Below, in pieces: positions 48,973 to 57,795 of a stretch of 59,680 nt of DNA (the first letter of the stretch is position 1; each line of letters starts with the position of its first letter). The notes below the pieces were generated by a model. The model saw nothing but the letters and a program-made list of their open reading frames with translations. It ran no database searches and was not told the origin of the DNA. Origin of the DNA: Muribaculaceae bacterium (GTDB lineage: Bacteria > Bacteroidota > Bacteroidia > Bacteroidales > Muribaculaceae); contig JAMPHP010000008.1 in NCBI GenBank assembly GCA_023663365.1, positions 1 through 59,680 of the forward strand, given 5' to 3'. The position numbers and the translations under genes were made by a program.

Positions 48973-51411
48973 TTATTGGAGGCTTACGCGGCACTTACGT
49001 GCTACGGAGCCGAGCCGGTCGGCCGATGCTTCGGGCAGGGAGAGCACCACACGCTCGATGTCGTGGATGAGCAGAGGGGTCACTGACTGCGGCTCGGGCT
49101 CGAAGCTGCGGCTCAGGAAGGAGGGGAATGGCTCCGGGATGAGCAGCGTTGGTGCCGGGCGCAGGCTTGCCAGATCGACCGTGCCTTTGCCGTCGGGGCC
49201 GAGGACTACATCGGCGCTGTAGGTGAAGCCGTCGCCGTTGACCAGCCCGAGCTTAATGTGCCCGGGGATGTCGGTGCCGTCGAGCTCCACAAGCACTGTG
49301 CTTGCCTTGCTGTCGGGCCACGTGCGGGTGATGTCGGCCACGTAGCGGCTGATGCTTGCTGTGCCCCGGTCGATGTCGTCGGGGGCAAGACTGCCGCCAA
49401 GAAGCGCCACAGGAGCGTCGGAGGGTAGAAGGTCGGTGCTGTAGGCCTCAACATCGCGTACCGACGAGCGGCCTGCGGCGAAGTCCCAGTCGAGCGGAGC
49501 GCCCACCTCCCCCGAAGGGAAGGTGACGGCCCGACCGCCGCTGTATGCCACTATATAGTATGCAAACCTCTCCTTTTCACCTTGTGGCTCTACAGTGGCT
49601 GAATAGCTGTATTTGCCCGTTTTCGTCATCGGGTATATCTTGTTGTCGTCGCGCCAGAAGTCCACATCGGCGGGATAGAGCATCACCGAGTCGACGGGCT
49701 CTGAGCAGAGCACCGTGGCTTCGACCGGCAGCGCGCTGCCCTTGGGGGCGCGTACGGCGGGAGTGTGCACCACAATGGGAGCGAAGTCGCCGCTGATGGG
49801 AGGCATCACATACTCGCCCACGCGGAGCTTGCGCTCGCTGTCGTAGATGCGGTCGGCGGGCCACTTGGCGAAGGCCGCCGGCTTGTTGCCGATCAGATAC
49901 ACGCCCGGCATCAGGCTCACATCGAGGCCGACGGCCTTGCCGCTGCCCCGCTTGCCCTCGTAGGCGAAGCCTTCCTTAAGTCCGGGCAGGCGCAGGCTCA
50001 GGGCTATCGGAGCGTCGATGGTCTTTGCCACCTCGCGGCTGAGCGAGGGGCGGGCAAAGGGGTCGGCTGTCAGCACTACGTCGGGCATCAGTTCGAGCCT
50101 CCAGGTGTTGGCATCGAGCTTGTCGATGAAGTAGGCGCCGGTACCGTCGGTGCTTACCACCGGCGAGGAGCCCACTGCGGCGATGCGGCTCAGCTTGCGG
50201 CCGTTGCGGGGAGCGTCGGCGGTGCTGTTGGTGTGGTAGTAGAGGCGGCCGTCGTTGAGCATGGCCAGATTGCGGCGGGCGCTCACGGTGAAGTCGCCGA
50301 AAATGGTGTCGGCAGGATATTTGCCGTAGTCCATGCCTGCGGGAGTGCGGCGCATCACCTCGGCGGCTATCGCCATGCCTATGGCCTTGCCGGGAGTGTA
50401 GGCAAGGTTGAGGAAGTGCGTCTGGTACTCGGTGTTGAAGCGCGCCATGTCGATGGGGTCGTAGGCGAACTGTGTGACCCAGTCGAAGCCCTCCTTGCGG
50501 AAGGTGCGGGCGGCGGCGGGGTAGAGGTAAGTCTCGAGCACGTCGGCGGGGTCGTATTCATAGATGAGCTTGGGCTGCGAGGCATAGCCTGCCACGGTGT
50601 CGAAGGGTATGTCGTAGCTGTCGAGCACGGGCAGGAAGTTGCCGCGTCGGCGGCTGCCTTTCACAAGCCCTGTGGGATACCACTGATAGGTGGTGCCGTC
50701 GATGTCGGCGCGGTAGAAGGCCGACGTGCGCCAGAGGTTGTGCGACACATTGTATATAATATCTTTCTTCCAACCTGCATCGCGCAGAGCCGCTGCCATG
50801 CGGTCGATGTAGGCGGCGATTTCGGAGTGCGAGCCGCTGTGGCAGGGCTCGTTGTTGATTTCGATGGCCAGGATGGCCGGGTCGTCGGCAAGGCTCTTGC
50901 CGGTGAGCGGGTTCACGCGGGCCACGAGGGCGCGGAGGTATCGCTCCTGAGCATCCTGCGCGGCAGGCTCGTCGTGCACGCGGCACTTGGCGAAGCGGTA
51001 GGAGAAAGCGCCGTTGGGGTCGGTGTTGCGCTCGGGGTAGCCGTTGCCGAAGTTGGTCTGCGCCGTGAGGATGATGCTTATGCCACGGCTCTCGAGCGAG
51101 GTGATAAGGCTGTCGAGCAGAGCAAGGTGCTCGTTGTCGAGGAGATTGCCCTCGCCGTCGCTGAGCTCCACATCCCACAGGTGGAGACGGAAGCCGTTGA
51201 AGCCGAGCAGTGCCATGTGGTAGACGTCGCGGTCGATGGCTTCGCCGCGGTCCACGCCAAGCTCGCCGAGGGCTCGGTAGGCGTGGGCGAAAGGCACCGT
51301 GTAGTTGGTGCCGTAGTATGCTCCCGGCACCCGGGCCGAGAGGGTAGCTGCGGCGCACATGGCAAGGGCGGCGCAAGCTACGATGTGTTTAAGTCGGTTA
51401 AGTATTTTCAT
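48973..51411 (-). CDS. Clan GH-A glycoside hydrolase, perhaps GH147-like
   Basis: An 812-aa protein with signal peptide (1-26). An N-terminal (beta/alpha)8 barrel (~28-400) has clan GH-A marks: FNGFRLHLWD (71-80), AIEINNEP (182-189) with acid/base Glu 188, and KLIYEYD (281-287) with nucleophile Glu 285. The C-terminal half is beta-rich with an Ig-like part (IVVHTPAVRAPKGSALPVEA). GH147 beta-galactosidases are GH-A-like enzymes of about this size reported from Bacteroides galactan PULs, so that family is plausible; a GH5-like enzyme is the alternative. First gene of the PUL, behind its promoter. Confidence 0.8.
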   Translation of the reverse strand: MKILNRLKHIVACAALAMCAAATLSARVPGAYYGTNYTVPFAHAYRALGELGVDRGEAIDRDVYHMALLGFNGFRLHLWDVELSDGEGNLLDNEHLALLDSLITSLESRGISIILTAQTNFGNGYPERNTDPNGAFSYRFAKCRVHDEPAAQDAQERYLRALVARVNPLTGKSLADDPAILAIEINNEPCHSGSHSEIAAYIDRMAAALRDAGWKKDIIYNVSHNLWRTSAFYRADIDGTTYQWYPTGLVKGSRRRGNFLPVLDSYDIPFDTVAGYASQPKLIYEYDPADVLETYLYPAAARTFRKEGFDWVTQFAYDPIDMARFNTEYQTHFLNLAYTPGKAIGMAIAAEVMRRTPAGMDYGKYPADTIFGDFTVSARRNLAMLNDGRLYYHTNSTADAPRNGRKLSRIAAVGSSPVVSTDGTGAYFIDKLDANTWRLELMPDVVLTADPFARPSLSREVAKTIDAPIALSLRLPGLKEGFAYEGKRGSGKAVGLDVSLMPGVYLIGNKPAAFAKWPADRIYDSERKLRVGEYVMPPISGDFAPIVVHTPAVRAPKGSALPVEATVLCSEPVDSVMLYPADVDFWRDDNKIYPMTKTGKYSYSATVEPQGEKERFAYYIVAYSGGRAVTFPSGEVGAPLDWDFAAGRSSVRDVEAYSTDLLPSDAPVALLGGSLAPDDIDRGTASISRYVADITRTWPDSKASTVLVELDGTDIPGHIKLGLVNGDGFTYSADVVLGPDGKGTVDLASLRPAPTLLIPEPFPSFLSRSFEPEPQSVTPLLIHDIERVVLSLPEASADRLGSVARKCRVSLQ

Positions 51412-51427
51412 GATATTTCGGTCAATG

Positions 51428-51459
51428 CAAAATTACAAAACCGACCCCCGGGGGCGCAA
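51428..51459 (-). promoter_or_regulatory. Promoter of the galactan PUL
   Basis: Minus-strand TAATTTTG (51428-51435) with TTG (51457-51459) 21 bases upstream; the spacer contains a perfect CCCCCGGGGG palindrome (51445-51454). The mRNA leader would be only ~10 bases. No hybrid two-component or sigma/anti-sigma regulator gene lies nearby. Confidence 0.65.
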
Positions 51460-51491
51460 GCACAGAACGGACAAGTTAGGACACAAAACGG

Positions 51492-51515
51492 ACAAAAGAC
51501 GCCCTGAGGGGCGCC
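51492..51515 (-). terminator. Terminator of the fimbrial operon
   Basis: GC-rich short hairpin GCGCCC-CTCA-GGGCGT on the minus strand (within 51498-51515) followed by CTTTTG. It lies about 40 bases past the stop of the DUF4906-like gene and before the PUL promoter. Confidence 0.6.
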
Positions 51516-51556
51516 TTTCGCACTTTTATGTCTTTTTTATATCCTTGCCTGTCCGA

Positions 51557-54500
51557 TTACTTGTGCACCGGTTTTATGGGTAGAGCATCGGGCTTGCTGT
51601 CGTAGAGGTAGAGGTCTCCTTGGTTAAGATAAGAGGCCATATAGTTGCCCGAATTGTAGTCGATGGCTATACCTTTGCCCTTTTCATTACCACTGTTTAC
51701 CCAGTAGCCGCCACCCTTCTGCGAGGGCAAATCCCATGCCATAGGGCGGTAATGGTCGGAACCGGAATCTCGGTCGAGGCGGAAGTCAACTGTGCCATAT
51801 CTCATGTAGCCGTAGGATTTTTTGTGAGAGTGGCCGGAGTCGAGACCACGGCTCTTGCGGCGTGCATGACCTGTGGCTCCGAGGGGGAAGTGCACGTTGT
51901 CGCCATTCGACTTTGCATACACAATCACGCCTCGCACGCCTTTCCTGCTGTCCTCGCCCTTGTTGTCATAGTCGGTGTATGAGTAGGCATCGGAAGTCAG
52001 CAGCGTGGTGATGGCACCATCGGCGTATGTGATGCCGAAAGCGTAGTTATAGTCGTTGATATATTCGTTGGGAATTTGAGTAAGTGCCCCCGAGGATTTA
52101 GGGTCATCTTTTGTCACGATGCCTATCTCGGTAAGGTCATCGAAGGTAGGAAGACGGTAATTAATTTTTCCTTCCTGAATATGATTATAGAGCTGCATGC
52201 CGGTAAACGCCGCGGTCGCAGGATTTGTAGAGCAAGGAATATCCTCCCACTTGGTGCCCTTCTGTCCGAAGATACGGAAGGTGTCGGTCTGTAAGGGATG
52301 GATACCTACACCGAAGCGCTCGTTGTTGACCTCCATAATCGGGTAGTCGAGTGTGCTGTGACGGCGGAAAAGTGAGCCTACCGACAGCGGCGAGCGGGTA
52401 AGATGCTCTTTGTTGTAGACATTGAATGTCGACCATTTCACCGTGCCGTGAGTGCCAATGACGTGGGGAGCGTAGCCTTGGCGCACAAGGATTTTGTGCG
52501 TGCAGCTGTTGTTGTGGTAGGTCACGGCGATGATAGCGCCTCGCGACTTGGTGTTGTCGGTCAGCTTGCCATTGGGGCGGTAGATGAATTGCACCGGCGT
52601 GAGCGTGCGGCCTGTGATGGACTGGCCTTCGCCGCTTGCCGTCTGTCCGTTGGCCGATATAGACACCAGCCCGGCAGGGTCCTTCTCTATCGTTGCCGTC
52701 CACGGGCCGCGGGAAATCAACTCCTCAAAGTTGTCGCCGTCGGCATCGGGCGTGAGAAGCTCGTAGCACAGGCGCACATGGAAGGCGTCGGAGTTGTTGT
52801 AGCGGCGGTATATGCCACGCGGATTGTCGATGCGTCGTGCCTGCATCACATTGGTGAGTGAGCTCTCGGAGTAGCTGTCGCCCTTAACTTTCGGTTTTCC
52901 CGAAGAAGGGTTGTACTTGTAGTGCGCCGTGAACTTAATCTTGGCGTAGCGCTGGTGCTCGTAGAAAGCGTTTGCGCCCGAGTACACCGCCCATGAGTCG
53001 AGGGTCTTGGCGCGGGTAAAGAGGGGTATCACGCCCACATAGTCCACCTCGTCGAGATTGTTGGGGTTGGTTGTGCGTGTGAAAGTGTATGTGCCGTCGA
53101 CCTCATCGGTGTGCGTCACCGTGCCGTCGGCAGTGGGCAGGTCGGTGTATTCGCGCCAGTTCAGAGGGCCGTTAACGTCAGTCTGATCCGGTTCGAGATG
53201 CGGACAGAAATATGCACGGCGGAAGCGGCGCACCAATTCGGACAGAGTCACACCGGCGGTGTTGCCGCCGAACTCCTTGGTCACGGTCTTCACCTCGCGC
53301 AGCGACAAGAAGCCGAATTCGGTATTATTGGCCATGTCGTCGTCGCGCTTGTAGAAGAGGTTGCCGTCCCATCCGCCTTCTTTTGAAGGGTCGGTTGTCC
53401 ATTTGGTGGCATAGCTGTCTTTACCATCGCGCTGCATATCCCAGGCGGTGGCGTTGTAGAGGTGGCGGCACTCGTCGGCGGGGTAGGGCACCCATTGGTT
53501 CTCGAGGATTACGGCCTCGAAGCTCACGAAGTCGTAGCCGGGCTGCGGGGTGGCACGCACGGTGGTGGTGGCGGGCTGATTGTAGAGGTACGACACGTAG
53601 GTGGTATCCTGCGTGAACAGACCCGGCTTTGCTTCCTCCTTGTAGTCGATGTGGAAGTCGATGTCGTTGGCGTTGCCGTTGAAGCGCATCGTCAGTCGGT
53701 AGTGATGATTTCGCTCGGCCTCGTAGTTGATTTTGGTGTCTTTGCCGAGCATGAATCGGTATATGATGTCGCCCTTGCCGGGATGCTCACCGCCGTTGTT
53801 CTCGTAGTACGCCTCGATTTCGATGTATGAGCCCCACTGCTTGCCGTCTTTCCAGCCCTTTTCGTAGGCATCCTCGTTGAGGTTGCCGCCGGTATGATTG
53901 TCGTCGTAGGTGCCGTAGGGGTATGTCACGGTGATGTTGTTGCCGCTCACATCCTGTCGCTTGTCGGTCACGGTGCCTTCAATGCCGTCGGGCTGCATGT
54001 TCTCGTAGAAGTATAGCGCGCGAGCCGACTCGCTGTGCTCACGGGCAAGGCGAGTGGCATAGTCGGTTCCGCGGGCAGGTTTGCCGTGGGTGTCGGAGTA
54101 GAGGCCGAATATGGTGTCGCCCGCAGCTATCACAGGCCACGATGAGTGGTTGGTCTTACCATTGTGGCCGCTCTGCGCACCTTTGAAGAGGATGGTCTCA
54201 CCGTCGACGAGCTTGCTCTCGAGGGTGTAGTTGTCGGCACCGACAGCATTGTCCTTGTCGAGATAGCAGTGCTTGGGTATATCTTTCACGGTGATTGACT
54301 TCAGGTAGATATACACATTCTCGTTGAGGCTCTTGGTGTCGAAGGCGATGGTGAGCTTCGAGGCAGCGCGGCGCACCCATGCGTGAAGCGATGAGCTGTT
54401 GTCGCGGATAGTCACCACGGGAGCGTCGCTGCCATGGTCGGTGTTCTTGTCGCCGTTGACAAACCAGCCGAACATCTGTGCGTTCTGGCCTACATTTGCC

Positions 54501-54979
54501 GGATTTTCGGTCCAAGTGAGGTCGAGGGTCTTGAGCTTGTCGGGCGTGTCGATGAGCTCTTCGGCCACGATGCCGAGGTTGTGGTTTGCCACGGCGTAGA
54601 TGCGGTAGTAGCCGTTGGGCATTGTGAGCTTGAAAGTGACGTGCCCTGTGCTGCTCTCGCTCGACGGTGTGCCGTCGGGGCGTGTGTTCTCGTCGAGGCT
54701 CTCGCGGTTGAAGCCGGTGATTTCTTTCTTTACTATGAAAGTGCCGTTCTTGTCGTAGATTACGAGCCAGAGGGTGTTGATATTCTTGATCGCATTGCCT
54801 GCGGCGCGCCCCTCGAGAGCGGGCGTGAAAGCCTTGAATCCGAGCGACACATCCACAGTGCTGATGCCCTCGGGCAGAGGTGCACCGGGGTAGTCGAGAC
54901 GGTCTTCGCACGCACCCATAGCCAAAGCCATGGCAGCTGCGGCAGCAAGAGATATGAGGTATGAGAGTATGCGGTTCAT
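51557..54979 (-). CDS. Large fimbrial accessory/tip lipoprotein (DUF4906-like)
   Basis: A 1140-aa lipoprotein; start at 54979 gives a clean signal with lipobox MGAC (Cys ~24) and a 4-base overlap with the upstream gene. N-terminal fimbrillin-like fold (~30-300): VDVSLGFKAFTP, INTLWLVIYDKNGTFI, YYRIYAVANHNLG, WVRRAASKLTIAFD. The long C-terminal part has repeated beta-rich segments and ends with a region that reads like a formylglycine/surface-protein module (ATAAFTGMQLYNHIQEGKI, then INYRLPTFDDLTEIGIV). It fits proteins placed last in Bacteroidales Mfa/Fim loci and thought to form the pilus tip. Adhesive target unknown. Confidence 0.75.
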   Translation of the reverse strand: MNRILSYLISLAAAAAMALAMGACEDRLDYPGAPLPEGISTVDVSLGFKAFTPALEGRAAGNAIKNINTLWLVIYDKNGTFIVKKEITGFNRESLDENTRPDGTPSSESSTGHVTFKLTMPNGYYRIYAVANHNLGIVAEELIDTPDKLKTLDLTWTENPANVGQNAQMFGWFVNGDKNTDHGSDAPVVTIRDNSSSLHAWVRRAASKLTIAFDTKSLNENVYIYLKSITVKDIPKHCYLDKDNAVGADNYTLESKLVDGETILFKGAQSGHNGKTNHSSWPVIAAGDTIFGLYSDTHGKPARGTDYATRLAREHSESARALYFYENMQPDGIEGTVTDKRQDVSGNNITVTYPYGTYDDNHTGGNLNEDAYEKGWKDGKQWGSYIEIEAYYENNGGEHPGKGDIIYRFMLGKDTKINYEAERNHHYRLTMRFNGNANDIDFHIDYKEEAKPGLFTQDTTYVSYLYNQPATTTVRATPQPGYDFVSFEAVILENQWVPYPADECRHLYNATAWDMQRDGKDSYATKWTTDPSKEGGWDGNLFYKRDDDMANNTEFGFLSLREVKTVTKEFGGNTAGVTLSELVRRFRRAYFCPHLEPDQTDVNGPLNWREYTDLPTADGTVTHTDEVDGTYTFTRTTNPNNLDEVDYVGVIPLFTRAKTLDSWAVYSGANAFYEHQRYAKIKFTAHYKYNPSSGKPKVKGDSYSESSLTNVMQARRIDNPRGIYRRYNNSDAFHVRLCYELLTPDADGDNFEELISRGPWTATIEKDPAGLVSISANGQTASGEGQSITGRTLTPVQFIYRPNGKLTDNTKSRGAIIAVTYHNNSCTHKILVRQGYAPHVIGTHGTVKWSTFNVYNKEHLTRSPLSVGSLFRRHSTLDYPIMEVNNERFGVGIHPLQTDTFRIFGQKGTKWEDIPCSTNPATAAFTGMQLYNHIQEGKINYRLPTFDDLTEIGIVTKDDPKSSGALTQIPNEYINDYNYAFGITYADGAITTLLTSDAYSYTDYDNKGEDSRKGVRGVIVYAKSNGDNVHFPLGATGHARRKSRGLDSGHSHKKSYGYMRYGTVDFRLDRDSGSDHYRPMAWDLPSQKGGGYWVNSGNEKGKGIAIDYNSGNYMASYLNQGDLYLYDSKPDALPIKPVHK

Positions 54980-56430
54980 TGTTGTTCTTGTGCTTTTACG
55001 AGGCTGAGTTCCATCTTGGTCCAATCGAGGGTAAGCGTGTACTTGGCTTCTTCCATGCCTTTGAGCAGGCTTACTTTGCCCGGAGTGTCGGTATGGATCA
55101 GGAAGAGGGTGTTTTTCTCCGAGATTACGGCATCGTAGCGCGGGGCTATGCGGTTGCCCGGCGCAGTGAAAGCATCGGGCTTGGCTTCCGTACTTCTATT
55201 GATGGCAAAGTAGAATTCATTCCCTTCCTTGAGTGTCAGGGTGCGGGTGAATGACGAGCCGACCTTTGTCATTTCGAGCCCGGTGGTGCCGTCGTAAGTA
55301 GTGTTGCCGACAGTGCCTACGAGAAAAAGGGTGGCAGGCACTTCGGCTTCGGAGGGGATAGTACCGAAGTTTGGCTCGAGGTCGACCAGGGCGTAGGGTA
55401 TCACGTCGACTGTCCATTCGACGTCGGTCTCTTCGGGCTTTTTCTTTATGATGATTTTATACCAAAGGTTGCGCTCGAGGTTTCCGCGCTGAAGGCTTGC
55501 GTGGTTTTGGCTGTCGAAGCTGATGTATCGTTCTCCGATGATGCTCTCCTCGAAGTCGACGCGGATGCGGGCTTCGGGCATGTCCTTGTGGTTGTTGTCG
55601 TACTCGGGCACATAGAGCACGTAGTGCTTGTCGTCGATGCGCACGAAGGGCAGGTCGGAGGCCTGAGTGACGCCCTCGGGCAGGAAGGGGCGGCCTATGT
55701 AGTCGCGGTCCCACCGGTCCTTCACATATTCGCTCTGGCTGCTCACGGCGGGTGCGCATAGGCCCTTGGTGTTGTAGTTGGTGAGCTCGAGCTTGCTGAA
55801 GTGCCAGAAGTCGGAGGGGTCGTCGAGCACCACTTCGATTTTTGCAAGGGCTCGGATGAGGTGAATTGTGCCGAGGTTGGCGGCCACGCCGGGCTCTATC
55901 GCGGGCAGGTTGATGTCCTTGATGCCGTAGAGGGGGATGAGATTGTCGGGTGCGGGTTGCCGGCCGTCGAAGTCGAACTGCTGTGCCCACACCGCGCTCA
56001 GCGAGAGATCGGAGGGGTAGGAGGGCCAGTTGGCCAGCACCATCACCTTGAATTTGCCCGAGGAAATATCCACGTCGGTTGAGCCGAGGAGGTGGTAGCG
56101 CTTGGAGGTGTCGGTGGTGCCGATGGGCTCGATTATGAAATTTGTGATTTCGCCCCTGAATGTGCCGTCGGTGTCGTAGAGCACCACGCGCACATTGCCG
56201 GGCTTGTCGAGGTCGATGAAGTTCTCGATGCCGGCACCGGGATCGTAGTCACCCGCGGGTGTTCGCGAGTCCGGGTTGAGGCTTCCCACCGATAGGTAGA
56301 AGCCGGCCTGGTAGCGGAGCTCGGGGGTCACGTTCAAGCCGCCGCTGTTGCTGTCGGAGCACGCGCCGATGGCCACGGCAAGCAGCAGGCTTGCAGCGGC
56401 TATAAGGAGTGAGTGGAGGCGGTGGCTCAT
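54976..56430 (-). CDS. Fimbrillin-like lipoprotein, accessory subunit
   Basis: A 484-aa lipoprotein (lipobox IGAC, Cys ~24). Residues ~35-340 look like a Mfa/FimA-type subunit: NVRVVLYDTDGTFRGEIT, FKVMVLANWPSYP, LIRALAKIEVVLDD, and ERNLWYKIIIKKKPEE followed by VEWTVDVIPYALVDLEPNFG. The last ~110 residues form a separate beta domain (FLVGTVGNTTYDGTTGLEMT ... FYFAINRST) reminiscent of SusE/F-type modules, an unusual addition for a fimbrial subunit. 15 bases after mfa2. Confidence 0.75.
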   Translation of the reverse strand: MSHRLHSLLIAAASLLLAVAIGACSDSNSGGLNVTPELRYQAGFYLSVGSLNPDSRTPAGDYDPGAGIENFIDLDKPGNVRVVLYDTDGTFRGEITNFIIEPIGTTDTSKRYHLLGSTDVDISSGKFKVMVLANWPSYPSDLSLSAVWAQQFDFDGRQPAPDNLIPLYGIKDINLPAIEPGVAANLGTIHLIRALAKIEVVLDDPSDFWHFSKLELTNYNTKGLCAPAVSSQSEYVKDRWDRDYIGRPFLPEGVTQASDLPFVRIDDKHYVLYVPEYDNNHKDMPEARIRVDFEESIIGERYISFDSQNHASLQRGNLERNLWYKIIIKKKPEETDVEWTVDVIPYALVDLEPNFGTIPSEAEVPATLFLVGTVGNTTYDGTTGLEMTKVGSSFTRTLTLKEGNEFYFAINRSTEAKPDAFTAPGNRIAPRYDAVISEKNTLFLIHTDTPGKVSLLKGMEEAKYTLTLDWTKMELSLVKAQEQQ

Positions 56431-56445
56431 TGGATGGGGTCGGAG

Positions 56446-57492
56446 TTAGATGTCTTTGTTGATTTCGACTACCGTCCAGCTAAGGATATTTATGTAGCAC
56501 TTAGTCCAGCGGTAGTTTGCGTCGAGGAAGAAGATGAAGTTATAGTCGTCGCAGCGGTCGAGGTACTCCTGGTCGTCCATGGAGCGCAGGTTTGCGCTCT
56601 TCACGAGCAGAGCCATGTCAATCATGTCGACAGAGAACACGAGCTTGCCGTCGGACTTTCGACGTGCCTGAAGCCTCACTTTCTCGTCGGCCATGAGTCG
56701 GGCCGTGGTAAATTCTGCCACGGTGGCTGAGTAGACGCCGCCCGTATTGGGGTCGTCGGGGTTGATGTCGGCTTTGCCGTTGCGTATATCCCAAGGTTTG
56801 TACACCACGGGAGCGGCGTCGATGATGCTGTTGTCGTGCGCCATGCGGGCGTTGGCCGATGTTATCGTAATGTCGAAGTCGTTGCCGTCGATGGGAGTGC
56901 CGGAGAGGTGCTGGAGCACCACCTTGATAGCGTTGGTGTTCTTCTTCAAGGGCACTGTGTAGGTGTGCACGCCTTCGTCTTCGGGGAAATCGAGCTCGGC
57001 GGTGAGGCCGTGGTATAGACCTTTGAGGTCGCGGCTCACTTCGGTGCCTTCGGCGCCTGTGATGTCGGCGCGGCCCGGCTCGTCGGGCAGGAGGGTGCAG
57101 CGCAGCTCATCGAGCTTCGATGCCGGATGCACTGCAAAGGATTTGTTTCCGGGTTCGGCTCCTCCGCCACACCATGCGTGCAGGCGGTATTTGCCGGGCT
57201 TGATGATGTCGTCGAGAACAATCTCGTAGCCATCGGCAGCGAGAGCTTCGCCGCTTTCGGTGTGCGTGTGCACAATGTTGCCGTCGCTGTCGACTACGTT
57301 GAGCGTCACGTGGCTCACTTCGGCCGGAAAGGCGTCGGCGAACTTGAGGTTCCAGTCGTACTTGAGGCGCACACGGTAGTCGGGATCGCAGTCGCCCTCA
57401 TAGTCGTAGACGAAGCTGCGATCGCACGCGCCGAGCGCGAGCGCCAGTGCGCCTCCGAGGGCTAAGCGGCAGATGGTGTGTGAGATTTTCAT
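56446..57492 (-). CDS. FimB/Mfa2 family fimbrial anchor subunit
   Basis: A 348-aa lipoprotein (lipobox LGAC, Cys ~23). Begins CDRSFVYDYEGDCDPDYRVRL, split here as CDRSFVYDY and CDPDYRVRLKYDW, the usual start of Mfa2 proteins. Continues with HVTLNVVDSDGNIV, KYRLHAWC, LYHGL, and ends with YINILSWTVVEINKD, the typical Mfa2 C-terminus. Mfa2 anchors the fimbria in the outer membrane and limits its length. It follows the major subunit gene after a hairpin and an inverted-repeat element. Confidence 0.9.
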   Translation of the reverse strand: MKISHTICRLALGGALALALGACDRSFVYDYEGDCDPDYRVRLKYDWNLKFADAFPAEVSHVTLNVVDSDGNIVHTHTESGEALAADGYEIVLDDIIKPGKYRLHAWCGGGAEPGNKSFAVHPASKLDELRCTLLPDEPGRADITGAEGTEVSRDLKGLYHGLTAELDFPEDEGVHTYTVPLKKNTNAIKVVLQHLSGTPIDGNDFDITITSANARMAHDNSIIDAAPVVYKPWDIRNGKADINPDDPNTGGVYSATVAEFTTARLMADEKVRLQARRKSDGKLVFSVDMIDMALLVKSANLRSMDDQEYLDRCDDYNFIFFLDANYRWTKCYINILSWTVVEINKDI

Positions 57493-57544
57493 TGTGCGGA
57501 GATTGGTTTAATCGGGGTTGAGAGAGAGGGTGATGTAGAGTGAA

Positions 57545-57588
57545 AATCAAGGATTGCGGACTATGCGGATAATCCGCAATCCTTGATT
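57545..57588 (-). terminator. Attenuating terminator between mfa1 and mfa2
   Basis: Perfect 15-bp stem (57545-57559 with 57574-57588), 14-base loop, followed on the minus strand by TTTTCAC. It would cut most transcripts after mfa1, so minor subunits are made in smaller amounts. Confidence 0.7.
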
Positions 57589-57590
57589 GG

Positions 57591-57785
57591 TAAGTAAGTC
57601 TTAAAAATTAATACGCATAATGAACTTAGTAAGTCGAGAGGTGCTTTATATCCTCCGGGGCGACTTTCGGGTGCTTTCTTTCCTCGTCATCAGTCGTGTA
57701 GCTCGCTACACTCCTTCTTCCTCGCAAAGAAATCGCTCCGAAATTCATCCCCGTATGATATAAATTAATTTTTGCGACTTACTTA
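57591..57785. repeat. ~195-bp imperfect inverted-repeat element (MITE-like)
   Basis: 22-base ends (57591-57612 and 57764-57785) are inverted repeats with 3 mismatches. Inside, nested complementary pairs lie in the right order: GGGG/CCCC (57657/57749), TTTCGG/CCGAAA (57665/57738), TTTCTTT/AAAGAAA (57675/57726) and GTGTAG/CTACAC (57696/57706). The whole element can fold into one long hairpin. No transposase or clear target duplication is visible. Confidence 0.65.
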
Positions 57786-57795
57786 TGAGCTTGTT

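Larger units (their letters stand above)
57493..57795. other. Intergenic region between mfa1 and mfa2
   Basis: 303 bases without a gene. It holds a 15-bp hairpin (57545-57588) and a ~195-bp imperfect inverted-repeat element (57591-57785). No TAnnTTTG box on the minus strand, so mfa2 and later genes rely on read-through from mfa1. Confidence 0.7.
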
